Source of the DNA: Absidia repens
Taxonomy: Eukaryota > Mucoromycota > Mucoromycetes > Mucorales > Cunninghamellaceae
NCBI GenBank assembly: GCA_002105175.1
Contig: MCGE01000006.1
Location: forward strand, 248,001-312,000
Reading direction: 5' to 3'
Length of the DNA stretch: 64,000 bases
In this document: positions 34,097 to 48,265 of the stretch, piece after piece
Layout: every line of letters begins with the position of its first letter
Numbering within the stretch: the stretch's first letter is position 1
Program-made: the position numbers and the translations under genes
The notes under the pieces: generated by a model
Databases searched by the model: none
Told to the model about the DNA's origin: nothing
What the model saw: only the letters and a program-made list of their open reading frames with translations

Positions 34097-35395
34097 GATA
34101 AATGAAGAATATGTCTCTTCGGGAACAAGAAACGATATACATATTTTTTTTCTTAAAGCTTTTTCATCAAAGGCACGGTACCTTGGATTAGCCGCTCCCA
34201 TGAGTATTTTCCCTTGCTATTTGAAATCCCGCAAAAAAAATTACTGAAGGTCATTTGCCCTTTTTTGGCGAGTGTTCAAAGTGTCTATATATGCATACGA
34301 TTTGTCATTGTTTATTACAACATCCAAGTTCACACACGCAGATGATGAGTTACACGACTAGAAGAGTGCTGGAATTTTTGTTCGAATATTCTGCAAAGTT
34401 GCTCGGTTTGTAGGTCATAATATAAATGGAATTGTAGGAGGACATCTCCTACGACCTCATGGCCGTCCTATGTTATGTTGCTTTAAATATATACTGTGTA
34501 CTGTACAGCTTGCACTACAATATACATACAGTATTTATTATTTTAGCCAATCTTCTCCTTCTCGACTTATATACCGAAGTAAAGTCATTTTTTGTTGTCT
34601 TTCGCGTTCAGAAATACCGCACTCATTAAAACACAAAGAAGCGTGCTTCTTTTTCGTTGTGCCTCCATCTCGTCAATAAAATTTTTGGGTAACGATCGCT
34701 TGATTTCAAAATTAACCTTTGTTGCATACTGTATATCTACTTTTTATATTATTAGCATAAACTCTTGATGCACAGAATATGCGCTTGGACCATATTATAA
34801 CCCCGAATATCTGTCACATTAATTGAGTTCCATGGTCATGAAGAAATATTACTGTACGCACTCAACCTCTTTTTCTAACCTACATCATTTACCACCTTCT
34901 AAGTAATACCTAAAAATTTTGAAATGAAATTGACTTTTTTGTTTTTCCTTTTTGCGCTCAAACCTGTAAAGGAATGAAACGGTCTGTGTTCAATAGACTT
35001 AATAGCTGAGAAATATTTCTTTCCTTAATCTCCCTAATCATTCAAGACCTCACGATATTAACGTATAATTTATACAAGGTGTTAGTGCTCATATACTAAA
35101 AGAATATTGGCTTGAATCATTATGTAACAAAAGTAAGGCTGAAATTACATTCAAAGAGAGATCAGAGATCTTCCCGACCAGATCGGCTGTGATAGGTGTC
35201 AATGAAAATTACATGCGAACAAACCCCCCCCCCCACCAACACAATTCATTTAGTTCAGGAGTAAATTTAAATCGATGACACTATTGCTTGCAGAAGTTCA
35301 TACATGTCCTGTTGGAGGTTCCGTGATTTCAGGCGCTTATTCGCTGGATTTGAATGTCCGCAGGCGACTGAAGAAAAACTACGGCAGCTTGAAAC

Positions 35396-35427
<32 letters not shown>

Positions 35428-35460
35428 CCATTCCTTAATTTTGTTCTGCGAATTGGGAAT
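34097..35460. other. Divergent ALDH-A/LTN1 intergenic region
   Basis: 1.36 kb without a supported gene between two divergent starts. TTTGAAATCCCGC at 34220-34232 lies about 125 bp before the ALDH-A start. A C11 run sits at about 35225-35235 and a T27 run at 35401-35427, close to the LTN1 start. A short perfect palindrome-like element AGGAGGACATCTCCT lies near 34436. Confidence 0.5.
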
Positions 35461-38400
35461 ATGGGCAAATCTAAGCAACAGCCTAAAGTGAAAGGCAATC
35501 TAAAACCTGCAAGTAGCAGGTAAGTACTGAAGGAAGACGCTGTTGAATGGATGAAAAAAAAACTCAACTCGCTTCTAACTTTTATTCTTCCATGTTTATT
35601 ACTAGCCGTGCAGCAGATTCGACTTTTGGTCAACCAACCTCTTCACCTTTATCCTTTGCCAACCTGGGTGGGTTTGCCCAGTTCGCCAACCCTGCAACTA
35701 TAGTTCACAGTCTCTCACGACCGGAAACGCCTGGCTCTGATGCTAGTGATGTGGCGGATATTGATCCTGAATTGACCGTCATTTTGAAGAAAATCAGTAA
35801 ACGGGATTCTACCACCAAGCTCAAGGCTCTGGAAGAACTGGTTGTTTATTTAAATGCTCATGCCTCAGCCATTCAATCCATGTTGGCTACTTGGGTAAGA
35901 AAATCCCTGTGATTTATTGACCTGCCTAACGTCTATTCTTCATTTTGAATCATTTCTTAGGTGATAATCTACAACAAATTAGTCTTGGAAGTCGATCGAC
36001 GCGTACGTTTGGCCGCTAGCAACATTCATCAATTGATATGCCTTCATGCAAAGAAGAAGATGGCTCCCTACTTGAAAGAATTCATTGGTGCGTGGATGAT
36101 GGCTATGTTTGATCAAAGCAAGGACGTGGCAAGACTGGCCACTGCGGCTTTTGAAGTAAGTTCGTGGCTGTGGAATTTCCTGTTGGATCTCGGCGCTGAT
36201 CGTATGTACGTTTTTATTTTATTTTTATTGCATGAACCATAGTCTGTTTTCGCTGAGGACAAACGTCAAGGTGTGATTGTGTTTTGTCAAAAGGAAATAT
36301 TGGATTATGTGTCTGAAATGTTACTAGTTAAAACTGCCGAAACTCTTAGTAAGGATATATATATTAGAGAATGGAGATTAGGTTTGGGCTTGATTCAAAA
36401 TGAAATACAGTGAATTTTGGATATCTAACTTCTCAATTTCATATTGCAGGCGATAAAAGATACGTATCTCCTGATGACATGGCTGCCAAGTATGCTCGTG
36501 TAATGTCATCCAGTTTGTATACATTAACTTATCTCACTGGTAAGCACAGAAAAAGGTGTTTGTGAAGGGAAAGCTGCGCTGTATATCAACGAATCTATTA
36601 TATAGACTATCTGCCCAAGGATGAGCGACTCAAGACACTTGATGACTATAATGCGTTGTTTGACTCACCTGCGTTGTGGAAATTTATCACACATGAAAAC
36701 CCCGTTATCCGACGAGCGCTGCATCATCTGATTAAGATATTACTTCTCCACTGGCCTGGTAAGTTGGAATGAAATAGAAAATTTGTATGTTTTCTTCTAA
36801 TCATTTTAATGGATTTCCTTTTTAGATGTGCTTGGATCAAGACTGGATATGGTTTGCCCTGACTTTTATGCAAGCGTCTTCGCTGACAAGGATACTTCCG
36901 TCCATGTTGAAATGTGGGATTCCTTGCTTCTTATGACAAAACGTAAGTAGTGTGAATATGACTTATAGTTGTGATTGATTAACCTTACGTATTTTGTACC
37001 AATTAGAATTCCCTGACTCTTGGATCATCATCAACAAAAAGAAACCTGCTCTGAACAAACTGTACAACTTCTTACGAAATGGACTGAACGGTTCAGCGAA
37101 TATAGCCTATCCTAGTATGATTGTTCTTCTTGCCAACTTGCCCATACAGGTAATTGCCATATTCACCGAAGAAAAAAATTTAGTAAAACCAATATACTGA
37201 TCGTATTCATTTTAAAATAGTTACAAGACTCGCCCAACTTTTACAAGGACGTTTTTATCAACTTCTGGAAGGGATTGGCAAGTAATGTTATCGATCGATC
37301 CAACTCGCACGAACTCGTCAATGCCTATACCGAATGTTTAGTTTATTTTGCTATCAAAAAAAGGTAAAAGACAAATCAATGGCGTTAAGTGGAGATACTA
37401 ATTTTTTTGTTTTTTACTTTTTGTTTGTTTTAGTGCATCCGATGGAGAAACCACAAAGTACCTTGTAGACGTGGCGCTTTTTAATGCAGTCAAAACCTAT
37501 CTGATACAAACTAAAGAATCTGCTGCTGCCCGCGAAAAAATGAATGACCAATGTGGCATATGCCTGGCAAAACACATAGTAACTCTTATCAAATCGAACT
37601 CGCAATTATCTCTTGATGCTCTTTGGTCCCAAATGGAAACGTTGTGTGTACAAACTGTCATCGACTGCAAGGGTCCCCCTGGCTCAAATGTCACCTTATC
37701 CACGTTTTGTCGTCAAGTTGGCACCATTTTATCATGTATCCGTCAAAACTTACCATCCGATTCTGTGCATGGGCCTATTACTGGTTTGGCTCAAAGACTA
37801 TTCACGGCGGCTATTGAATCAAGTTTAGTTCACAAAGGTAAATACAAATACGCCTAACAGTGAGGAAAAACGTTGTAGAAAACCAACAACTAACACTTGG
37901 TTCACTCTCTTTTAGAACATGTTTCTGATTTGTTGACTTTGGCATATGTCTTATTGCATGAATATATCACTGATATCATGTCTGACCTTGTAAGTATAAA
38001 TTCGTCCAGCTCTTTTCTACTCGTCAATTCTGACAAGCTTCATTTTTATCCATATTAATTTTTAGAACGAAAGCAAAGTATGTAGACAATTACTTTCTCT
38101 GCTATCTGTCGTATCTCCTACCTCAGAGTCTTCTGTTGTCTCTGTATATGTGATGATGCTATCCAGTCTATCTGATCAGGCGATGATGGAAAAATGGTGG
38201 CAAGCTATTCTTACCAATATGTATGAAATGCAACCAGCGGATGGAAACATGCGACAAATGGCAGTGCTGGCATCTTTACTTGAGCAGGTAATAAATGGAG
38301 ATTGGGAAATTTATCCTTTTGCATGATGATCTGACGGTTTCTTTATATTTCTCTCGAAAAGATCGAATTACAAAAACCAAAGATGAATTATCAAACAAAA

Positions 38401-41400
38401 ACACTCGACGACTTGGTACAACATCTTGCAAAAGATATTCTCGCCTCTCCGCCTACTCATGAGCAAGGCAATTCGCAAGATTATCAGTTCAAGCGAACTT
38501 TATTAGAAAAGGTGTTTACGCGGATTCTATCTCTTCATTTGGGTAAGGTTTTATTATATATACCTTGAATGCAACAGAAAAATCGAAACTTGAAACCGAT
38601 CTCATATTTTTTGTTTTACAGACCGCAAATTGATTACAGAAGATACAGTTTGTGTGGTATTGACATCCACTTTATCAGAGCTTGAATCATTTAATCAACA
38701 TCATCAGACGAACCCCACCGGCACTGTCGACATTGACCACGAAAGCGAATCTGCCATGAATCACATCACCAAATCAGTATTGCGTGTCATTCTCGGATTG
38801 TTGGAACCAAAGGATGCTACTGCAGTCAAACTTCTTCGACACCCTTCATTATCCGACCTACCCAGCCAAGTATTTGACATTATGTTTATCAATCATGTGG
38901 ATTCATCTGCACAGGTGTCTGAAAACGAACAACAAACCCAAGCAGACGACACTGTTGGCGATATCCAATTACTTGCCAGTATGATATGGGATACCATGGT
39001 GAATGTGATCGAAATTACCAAACTCTCTGATGAAACACTCGGCACCACTTTAAAGCAAGGCGTATTGGAACATGTCAAAAATTCTATTCGTAATGTCGAT
39101 TGCTTATCTAGGTAAGAATAGAAATTATCATATATAAATATATATATATATATCATTTACTCATGGTCATTTCATTTTATATATAGCCCAGCGGATTCAG
39201 TTCAACGTGCCAGCAAGCTTTTATCAACTCTGTACCCTGATATATGTACTTTGGAGTATCAACAAGCAATTACAACACTGGTGGGCAACAACGGAGCATG
39301 GGAAAAAATGTACTCTACATTCCAGGAGAAACGAACATTGGAATATATGGCATCATCTATTACGGATCGTTATGCTGGCATGGATTATCAATCGTTGTGG
39401 GAAGACAAGGATGAACTTTATCCTGTACGGTATGATATATATGGTCTCAGCTCATTGGGTCGGTTGGCATTATTTACGGTTGCATTTATTCAAGGGCATG
39501 TTGGCTTAGGCACATTCTTCAATACTGACAAGGTGGATGACCGGGATGATCGCGATGCTCTTATGCGGACTCTGATGGTTATATCACAGGAATGCAAACA
39601 AGGTTTGGGGTTGGCCGATCTTAGTCGTATCTGGAAATCACAAACTTCTATTCCCTCGACATCTTCATCTTCATCTTCAGCAGCAGTAACAACAACAACT
39701 TTACCAATGGACGTTTTGACAGTCGAAATCAACAATTTTGTACAACAAACAAACACCATGTTCAACTCCTGGTTTAATTTGACTCGGGAAAACCAGCCAC
39801 AACCTACATCGATGTCGAATCTGTGTGGTGCACTCTTTAAAAGCATAAAAACTGGCAGTCTTATCCGAAACAGCAACAATGATCGTCTTTTGAAGTTTGC
39901 TTTCGATTGTTTGAAATCTCGTCAAATCATGGACTCGTATTATGCATCTTTTATCCAGATTCTAGCGGACCATTTGGTGGTGCAAGATCATTGGACAGGA
40001 AAACAAATCGAAGAATGGTTAGCGTTGTTGAAGGCTGAAGAATTGATATGTATGAAAATATAGCAAAAGAACAAGGGGTAAAATACAACAGGCTCATCCA
40101 ATTTTTATTTTATTTATATAGTGTCTCCTCTTACGAAGTGTGCTCTGATAACTTCATTCAAAAGTGTGATTGGTGAAGTGGCCGGCTATCGGTACTTACA
40201 AAGTGATTTTGCCAATAAACTCTCTGGCTCTACAGGCCTACAAGTTTTTGATGATCGCCCAGAAGGTAATAGTATAAAGAAAGAGAAAAATAGAAAAGAA
40301 GGGGAGCTGACTTTTACAATGTTACTTATATCATTTCCTATATTTTGTCAATTATAGCTTGGCAATGGCTCTCGTTATTGAATGCATCTACACTCCATTT
40401 TGGCTCCATCGCAATTCCACCTCAACGATTGATGTATCTACTGAACGCTATAAAGGGGTGGTTTAACCAGGATTATGATGACCATTTGACAGTAATCGAT
40501 CGAAACAAGATACACTCACAATTAGCTATCCTCTTTAGCAACATCTCTGATTCCATCCAAGAAGTATCAGGTAGTCAATGGGATTTCTTCTTGAATTGTG
40601 TTTATGAATGGATATCCGTAAGTACACTTACAGAAATAGGGAAAGAGAGGAGGAAACAGTATTTCTGCTGACTAATGTAATATTTTTGCTAGTACAATGA
40701 AGTCAGTGACTTTGATAGCTTGCCTTTGATGTACAATTCACTACAGTTACTCTCGACATTACTTACTTTGGCTAGAGAAGGGAACGTGGAGGTAGATGAA
40801 GCTGTCAGGGAACATTGGAATGAAATCAGTGCAGCTTTGCGATCCTGTTTTATCAAAGAAAAAGGTAAATTACATAATGCCATTTATTTTTGATCATGCC
40901 CCTGCTTTTGTACTAATGATACACCTTTTGTCATAGATACTGCCTTGCCGATCCCTTTGCCACGACAACGTTATCAAGAACTCTTGGCTGATGTTTTGGA
41001 GGAAGTACCATTCAAGGTTTTACAAGCTGCAGGGAACTTCGGTGATGTAAGTTTACAATCATATATATGTTACAAGTATGTCAGTTATGATTGACATTTC
41101 TATTTTTTCCCCTTTTACCTCCAGGTCGCTCGTTTACTCAATTCTACCAATGATGTGCTTCAAAAGCGTGCCTTTTTCATTCTCAAAAAGTTAGTCAAGG
41201 AACAAGCTAATGATATGTCAGTGCAAATGGAATTCACCCAGACGGATGACTATGAAACAAGTCAATGTATTGACCAAGATCTATTCAAGCGATTAGTCAA
41301 TGAACCTACACTATCTAGTTGGGATGTCACATCTGTTGATGAAAAAGTAAGTTATTATTGAAGACGTACTATGATGTGTATTCCTCATTCCTCATTTCTT

Positions 41401-42656
41401 ATTCCTTTGCTTTATTACAGTCTCTGCATGAAATACTAGGCTATTTAGTATCTTGGCTGCTGATGTTTGAACATTTCGGTGACATTGTAAGTTTCGTGAA
41501 CATGTGATGGGTTTTTCACACTGCAATCATGTACTTATCTCGTGTTTTGTTATAGACATTCAAATTAAAACAAATGTATACATCTGAGTTGAAAGATGGC
41601 GGTGCAATCGACAAATTAATGCCATTTTTATTCAAGATCCTGAAGGTTGGCGTTGGTCAAGGCATTTCTCCTTTTGATTTAGCTCCATGGGACTGCTCCG
41701 TTTATGAATTAGAAGGTAATTGTTAAACAAGTCGCTGGGAAAGCAATTGCTGTATTAATTTGTTTTATTTAGGATTTGATATTATGGTTGATACAAGCTA
41801 CTCATTACTAGCTGCTCATCTATATTACCAAGCTTTGAAACATATCCCATCCCTTGCAAGGTAAAAATAACCCACACACAAACACAAGCAACTAGAGGAC
41901 TGATCCCACTTCTCATGAATATATAATAGATCGTGGTGGATCAATCTCAACAACCATGTATTGGTGAGCTCTGTTGAACAATATACGGAACAACACTTTA
42001 GTGGTCTCTTGATTAGCCATGAAATGGAAATGATGAATCGACCTGATATCAAGCAGCGGTTGGAAGAAAACAACAATGAATTCAGCGTTAGAACACTCAA
42101 GGCGAACAACGAAGTCCATGCTACCTATCATGTGGATGAAGAAGCGATGCAAATCTCTATCAAGCTACCAAGTAACTTTCCATTACAACAGATTTCGGTG
42201 GAAGGTATTCAAAAGTTCGGTGTCAAGGACAAGCAATGGCGAGGGTGGATGTTTGCTATTGCAGCAGTCATTGGATCACAGGTAAAAGAGCAACAAAAGA
42301 AGAATAACGCCAAGATGTTTGCACACTTTCCGTCAACTCAACCTGCATTTTTGATTCATTTTTAGAACGGGAATATTGTAGACGCCCTGACTGTATTCAA
42401 ACGAAATGTCAACCTTCATTTTGAAGGAGTAGGTGATTGTGTGATTTGTTACTCTATTATCAGCGTTATGGATCGGTCTCTCCCAAAAAAGCAATGTCGT
42501 ACATGCAAGAACAAATTCCATGCCAGTTGCTTATACAAGGTATATAAAAAAGAAAAGACAGGTCATGATGGAATCTCATTTCTATTTCTATTTTCAATAT
42601 AGTGGTTCCGATCGTCCAATTCTGCTAGCTGTCCATTATGTAGAACTGTTTTCTAG
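35461..42656 (+). CDS. LTN1: E3 ubiquitin ligase listerin (ribosome quality control)
   Basis: I traced 26 exons, all GT-AG and in phase, giving 1,776 aa: starts at 35461, 35606, 35961, 36243, 36450, 36606, 36826, 37007, 37221, 37434, 37916, 38066, 38362, 38622, 39187, 40122, 40358, 40693, 40937, 41125, 41421, 41556, 41773, 41930, 42366 and 42603. Listerin marks stalled nascent chains on 60S subunits for degradation. The N-terminus has the conserved FANLGGFAQFANP and the HEAT repeats begin after ELTVILKKISKRDSTTKLKA. The C-terminus has the RWD-like region and the variant RING: CVICYSIISV, CRTCKNKFHASCLYKWF, CPLCRTVF. Length is nearly that of the human protein. The start gives MGKSKQQPKVKG, as in homologues. 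Confidence 0.95.
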
Positions 42657-43940
42657 ATAGTGGCCATTCCCTTTAGTATAGTTTTAGGTTATTATCTCCC
42701 TTCCTCCCTCTCTCGCTCATTTATTTATGTGATTTGTTATCATATTGTATAGTTCTAAATTAGAAATAAAAAGACTTATTTTGAAATGAAAAAACGTCAG
42801 CAGTTTCCTTTTTTATATATTAGCTTGGAAGGTTAAAACGGGGACGGTATTAGTGGGTTTGCCGGTTATGTGTGTACTGAATAAAAAAAAAATAGGAATA
42901 AATTGCCGTGGACAGTGGTTTGACAAAGAAGAATTGATCAGTACAACAGTGAAATTATTCGCAGCGGAATTAAACAATGATGAGAATGAAAAATCAATAC
43001 AGTACAGTACCATAAAAGCGCACACCAGGATCTTTCATTTGGCGTAAGCGGACTTTGAACCCGTTATTTTTCATGCAAGATGGATGGAAAGCATCAATCG
43101 ACACAAAAAATATTTTGCATAATATGGTACCACATACTTTGTGGCATATATATAAAAAATATAAGTGTAATATTTCATCTTCGCTCAAAAAGTATCTTAT
43201 GTATAACTCATGACTACCGCACCTTTGAACGTGGAGTAAAACGGGGAACGCGATGGCTAAAAGCACAAAACTCCGTTTTAAAAGGTCATACGGAGAGAAA
43301 ACAAACTCGAGACTTACAACCAAAAGCCATACAAACTGAACACGAGTGTTTATAAAATAAAAGAATCTATCAAATAGCATACTACAAGTCTTTGTCACGA
43401 TACAGATAGTTGGAAACATGTATTACTAATCCACCAGTTACTTTATTTTTAGTCCATGAATGATTGACTCTTTTGTTCACAGTTTTCTAACTTTGAACAC
43501 CGCTAACCATCAAAAAATCAGAATTTTTGGGGCTATCTGTTGTTATACAACCGCACGCAAGCCACCGTTGGGAGGCAGAGGAAGGATATCATCTGGTATA
43601 TTGGTTTTACATGAACCTTGTTGTCAAGTTAATGCAATCTCTCACCACCTTTTGCTGATGAGAAAAATTTGTGCTAATTCATTTTAGTCGAATTGTACTT
43701 CCAAAACCTCAGCAATGAGAAAGTTTAAGTGTGTCACTTTGTCACCAAAAAAATAAAAATTACAGTTTCCAGGCTTCCGATCTAACTTATTTTTCTCCAA
43801 ACAATTTAATTGGATCAGCTACACAACCCGCCCTTTTTTTTTTTTTTTTTTTACTCACATAAAAAGTTGGGCATTTCGTTCCCGGATTTATTTGCTTTTC
43901 TTTCCCACCCTTTATTTTATTCAATTTTATATCTCTCATC
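42657..43940. other. Intergenic region LTN1 to ALDH-B
   Basis: 1.3 kb AT-rich. A 141-codon minus-strand frame (42994-43419) has no recognisable family and no typical start context, so I do not call it. A T18 run lies at about 43834-43851, upstream of ALDH-B. Confidence 0.5.
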
Positions 43941-44634
43941 ATGACCGCTACTGACTTGATTGTGAACGTCTCCACCGCAAAGGACTACAAGCTTAGCTGT
44001 AAGTAACTGCCTCACTATTTGACAACAAACTGAACATGCACTAATTTTACCACGTACCTTTTTTTTTTCCCGCTTGTTTCTGGCTGACTAATAGTGCAAA
44101 CTGGTCTCTTTATCAACAACGAATTCGTTGCCGGTACCAAGACTATTGATACTATCAACCCTGCCACTGGTGAAGTAATTGCCTCTGTGCAAGCTGGTAA
44201 GTTTCTTAGCGTGATACATAATATAACTCATTACTAATTGAGTTATGACCCTCCTTTTTTTTTTTTTATTCTTTAGCTGAACGCAACCAAGTAGACGACG
44301 CCGTTGATGCTGCTGAAGCTGCTTTCCGTAATGTCTGGAGCAAGACTTCCCCTCAAGAACGCCAACGTTTGTTGTTGAAGCTCGCTGAATTGATTGACCG
44401 TGACACTGAAGAATTGGCTCAAATTGAAACCTTGGATAACGGTAAAGGTATCTCCATGTCTCGAACTGTGGATGTTCCTGGTATTGCTGCCTCTCTCCGT
44501 TACTATGCTGGTTTAGCTGATTCTATTACTGGCAAAACTGTGGATATTCCCGGTACATTCTCTTACACTCGCCATGAAGCTATTGGTGTGTGCGGTGCCA
44601 TCATTCCATGGAACTTCCCGTAAGATCAAGTCCA

Positions 44635-44668
<34 letters not shown>

Positions 44669-45936
44669 CTAGTGTAATTTTTCTTTTACTGACTGCATTT
44701 TTTTTTTTTTTTTTGAAAAGCTTGATGATGCTGGGCTGGAAGCTTGGACCCTGTCTGGCAACTGGTAATGTGATTGTGGTGAAGACCTCAGAAATGACTC
44801 CTCTCTCAGCACTCAAGGTGGCTGCACTTGCCAAGGAAGCTGGATTCCCTCCTGGTGTAATCAATATTATCACTGGTTATGGTGCTGAAGCAGGTGATGC
44901 TTTGGCTAGACATCTCAAAGTAGGCAAAATCGCGTTTACTGGATCAACATTGACAGGACGACATGTCATGAAGGCTGCCGCCGAAAGCAACTTGAAGAAG
45001 GTGACTTTGGAATTAGGTGGCAAATCTCCTAACATCATTTTTGATGATGCTGATCTGGACAAGGCTGTCAAGTGGGCTCACTTTGGTATCTTTTTCAACC
45101 ATGGCCAATGCTGCTGCGCTGGTTCTCGCGTCTACGTGCAAGAAGGTGTCTATGACAAGTTCTTGGAAAAATTCAAGGCATTGACTGAACAAACTAATGT
45201 TGGTGACCCTACTGATGAAGCCACCTTCCAAGGTCCTCAAATTTCTCAAGTCCAATATGACCGCATTATGGGTTACATTGAAAGTGGTAAGAGTGAAGGT
45301 GCCAAGGTCTACCTCGGTGGTGCTCGTCACGGTGACAAGGGCTACTTCATCCAACCTACTGTCTTCACTGATGTCACTCCCAAGATGAAGATTGTCCAAG
45401 AAGAAATCTTTGGTCCCGTGGTTGTTGTTTCCAAATTCAAGGATGTCGATGAAGTCATTGATCTTGCTCATGATACTACCTACGGTCTTGCTGCTGCTGT
45501 CTTCACGGAAAATGTTACCCGTGCTATTGATGTGTCCAACCGCTTGGAAGCTGGTACTGTCTGTAAGTCAAAAAAAAAAAAGTCATGGAAAGGGGTTTGG
45601 ATTGGATAGTCAAATTCTAGTTGGATAAAATTTCTTATGAATCGTATTTGCTTTTTTTTCCTTTCTTTTTCTAGGGGTGAACGCATACAACGTCTTGAAC
45701 CCCCAAGTTCCTTTCGGTGGTTACCGTCAAAGCGGTGTTGGTCGCGAAAACGGCGAATACGCCTTGGACAACTACCTTCAAGTAAGTTTTTTTTTTTTTT
45801 GTCTCAGAAAAATGGAAGAGCGAGGGAATTCTTAGGGAATGGAAATAACAGATTTAGAAAAATTTTACTAATTCGGTCCAATTTTTTTCTTCACTTCTCA
45901 TAGGTCAAGACTGTCCGTGTCAACCTTAGCTTGTAG
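43941..45936 (+). CDS. NAD(P)-dependent aldehyde dehydrogenase, paralogue B
   Basis: Exons are 43941-43998, 44095-44196, 44277-44619, 44721-45562, 45675-45781 and 45904-45936, giving 494 aa. Motifs: [58 protein letters not shown] (catalytic Cys in an unusual CCC run), [30 protein letters not shown] and SGVGREN. It is the close paralogue of the gene at 32090-34096 and has the same first four intron positions. Intron 3 contains a TA microsatellite (about 44638-44666) and a T18 tract. Codons are strongly biased to T/C-ending forms, which suggests higher expression than paralogue A (inference). Confidence 0.95.
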
Positions 45937-46524
45937 GTTGGATACGAATTAGTTTAGCTTTTATATTCTTTGTATATTCTTTTACAACATGTGTTTTAGT
46001 TACCATCCATTATATATCTCGTCTCCAAATAAATAAAAAAAAGCATATGTCTTTTGTCCTAACTACTGTACTTTTTTTTCGGTTTTACTCGTTCGCTGCC
46101 ATTCTATAGTATTACCGATGTTTGTTACCAATTTTTGAAAATATGGTTATGATGCTATGTAACATTCGGATTTTCATTCATACTTCAACCAAATTCGAGT
46201 GAATTGTTCATACTGTACAAAAGCTCACTTGGTTGTTTACTCTAAATATATACGTCAGCTGCTAATAGAATAGTAACTTTCGTGTAGCATATTGCATTAA
46301 CTTGGGCAGTGTGTAGGTTCCTGAATTTTAGAAGAAAGAAAAATATACGGGAAAATGAAATTGCATTGTTATTGCTGTTAGTATCGTTATTCTGATATGT
46401 GTAGCCAGCTATATCTAACGAGAAAATGGTCTTCTGGAACCTTCTTTTGGTTCTTTTCATCGAAATGAAAAAGGCTATCGAAAAAATTAGGCCGTTGGTC
46501 GAAACAGCAGTGCAGCGAGAAGCC

Positions 46525-46646
46525 CCGGTTAATATTTCACATCCCGACCACGTGCAAATTTTATTTACCTTCATTTTTTTCGCTCTCTCTTTTTTCTTCT
46601 TTTTTTTTTTTTTTTTTTCTTTTTTTCCTTTCATTCATTCATTCAT

Positions 46647-46711
<65 letters not shown>

Positions 46712-47290
46712 ATCATTCAACTTCGTTGGGGTTGTATTGATCTCAGCATAGTGTCAGGACTAGTGTATATGGGTTTTCAGATCAGAGATCACAAGATGTT
46801 GGGGAAACCCTTTCATTTTGGATTCAGGATTTAGGACCATCATTAGTAAGTAGGGTTTTAAGAGTTTTCTGTAGCATAGTTTACCGTTCGTTTGTAATAG
46901 TTTATATCTACATCTGAATAAAATATGTCTCTTTTTACTTGTTTCAATGAAAAATGTCTTTTCCATCTCTCACATGCCGGGTGCAATAAATCGCTTTTTT
47001 AATGCCGTCGCCCCTTTATTACTGTTGACCGTTGTTGCGCTTTAATAATATCATCTCTCCCTCCTTTACGCTTTCTCATGCTTTGTACAATACATTATTC
47101 TCCAGTTTGCGGCGACACCTTTAGATTAGAGTCGCTCATTCTTCAAATCTTACAATAGAATCCCTCATGCTTCGTCCAGTAGCTCCTTCCATTAAATCCC
47201 TTGTACTGTACAGTATAGTAAACTCGTCTACTTTTTTAGTATATATCAATATGCTTCAATAAAATATCCCTTCTTAATAACCATACTCTG
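46525..47290 (-). repeat. Family A repeat, copy A5, interrupted by a microsatellite
   Basis: On the minus strand: subrepeat side (two or more units with ATTGTACAAAGCATGAG-like and ATTTATTGCACCCGGCATGTG-like sequence), head (ATCCAAAATGAAAGGGTTTCC), A tail, a GAAA-rich stretch (the complement of the TTTC array) and an end block CACGTGGTCGGGATGTGAAA near 46534-46555. Confidence 0.7.
46647..46710. repeat. TTTC tetranucleotide microsatellite, about 16 units
   Basis: Perfect TTTC (GAAA) units follow CATT units and a T run. The array sits where other family A copies have a purine-rich segment, so it probably grew from that segment. Confidence 0.95.
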
Positions 47291-47776
47291 ACCCATCATA
47301 CAATAAACAATGTAGTCGTTGTAGCTGCTTTGTATGCGCCCCATTAAACATTTGCGTTTTAATTCACAGTCTATGACTACTTCCTCCCCCTTCCCATATA
47401 AGCCATAATCCTGCTCGACCAAAATCATATCAATGACCCTTGGTTGTGTTGTGCGTGCAGCCATCGCAATGGAGCATTTTACACTCCCTACTCACCCTCT
47501 CCCATTCATATCAATTAAACCAGAACCGTGCCACCAGCGCATCCACCATTAAACTGGATATACTGTATACATCCAGCTCGCTATTTTTTATTTTTTTCTT
47601 TATCTGATATTTTGTAGCATGTGTTACAAAAAAAAAAAAATAAAGCAGCATAAACTGAACTCAGTTGAGAGGCAAGGGCCTGCTTATAAAGATGGAAAAC
47701 GACTTGGGTTTCTCTATTCATCGAAACCCATGGTGCAACAGTCTCTCGTCTGATATCCAGTAGATCAACTCTGTGT

Positions 47777-47811
<35 letters not shown>

Positions 47812-48265
47812 AAATGGTCTAAAATTGAATATCAAAATTGAAACAAGATTAACTTTTATGGTTTTTGTTGTAGTGCACCACACACACATCAATTACATAA
47901 AAAAGGCAATAAAGGTTTTCAAATAAAAGGTATAACGATTGTTTCAGAGACAATGACTTTATTAAAAAAAGATGTTGCATGTGAGAAATGACATGGAGTA
48001 TAAAAAAATGAGTATGGGGTAGGATAGGGTAGGTGCGAGTGAAGTGGATGCCTGCATAAAAAATAAAATAGAAGACAAACGTAGATTATATGGAGTCGAG
48101 TGATAGAAAGTGGGAAGTGGTCTATAAAGCTAGTAAACATATTAAGAGAAATAACGAAATAATAAGACTATGAAATAGGAATGGTGGGGGGTAATCAATA
48201 AAAAAGAAAAATGAGAGGAGTGGAGGCGATACTAAAAAAAAAGGGGGGGGATGGCGCGAAGTCAA

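Larger units (their letters stand above)
45937..48265. other. Intergenic region with TTTC microsatellite and repeat copy A5
   Basis: No gene is supported. It contains a TTTC tetranucleotide array (46647-46710) preceded by a few CATT units and a T run, repeat A5 (about 46525-47290, interrupted by that array), a T29-30 run at 47780-47809, and AT-rich sequence after it. Confidence 0.6.

Noticed and set aside
34425..34460. Possible tRNA or hairpin RNA near AGGAGGACATCTCCT
   Set aside because: There are no A-box or B-box sequences and no cloverleaf; it is only a short palindrome-like stretch.
42994..43419. 141-codon minus-strand frame between LTN1 and ALDH-B
   Set aside because: The composition is Phe/Cys/Leu-rich, as expected from AT-rich DNA. 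No family is recognised and no partner exon is evident.
44590..44720. ATG-started frame reading through ALDH-B intron 3
   Set aside because: It translates a TA microsatellite and a T run; splicing 44619 to 44721 restores the conserved WNFPLMMLGW segment.
43941..45936. A metabolic gene cluster around the two ALDH genes
   Set aside because: The neighbours (LTN1, casein kinase, UNC93-like) have no pathway link, and the pair is better explained by gene duplication.
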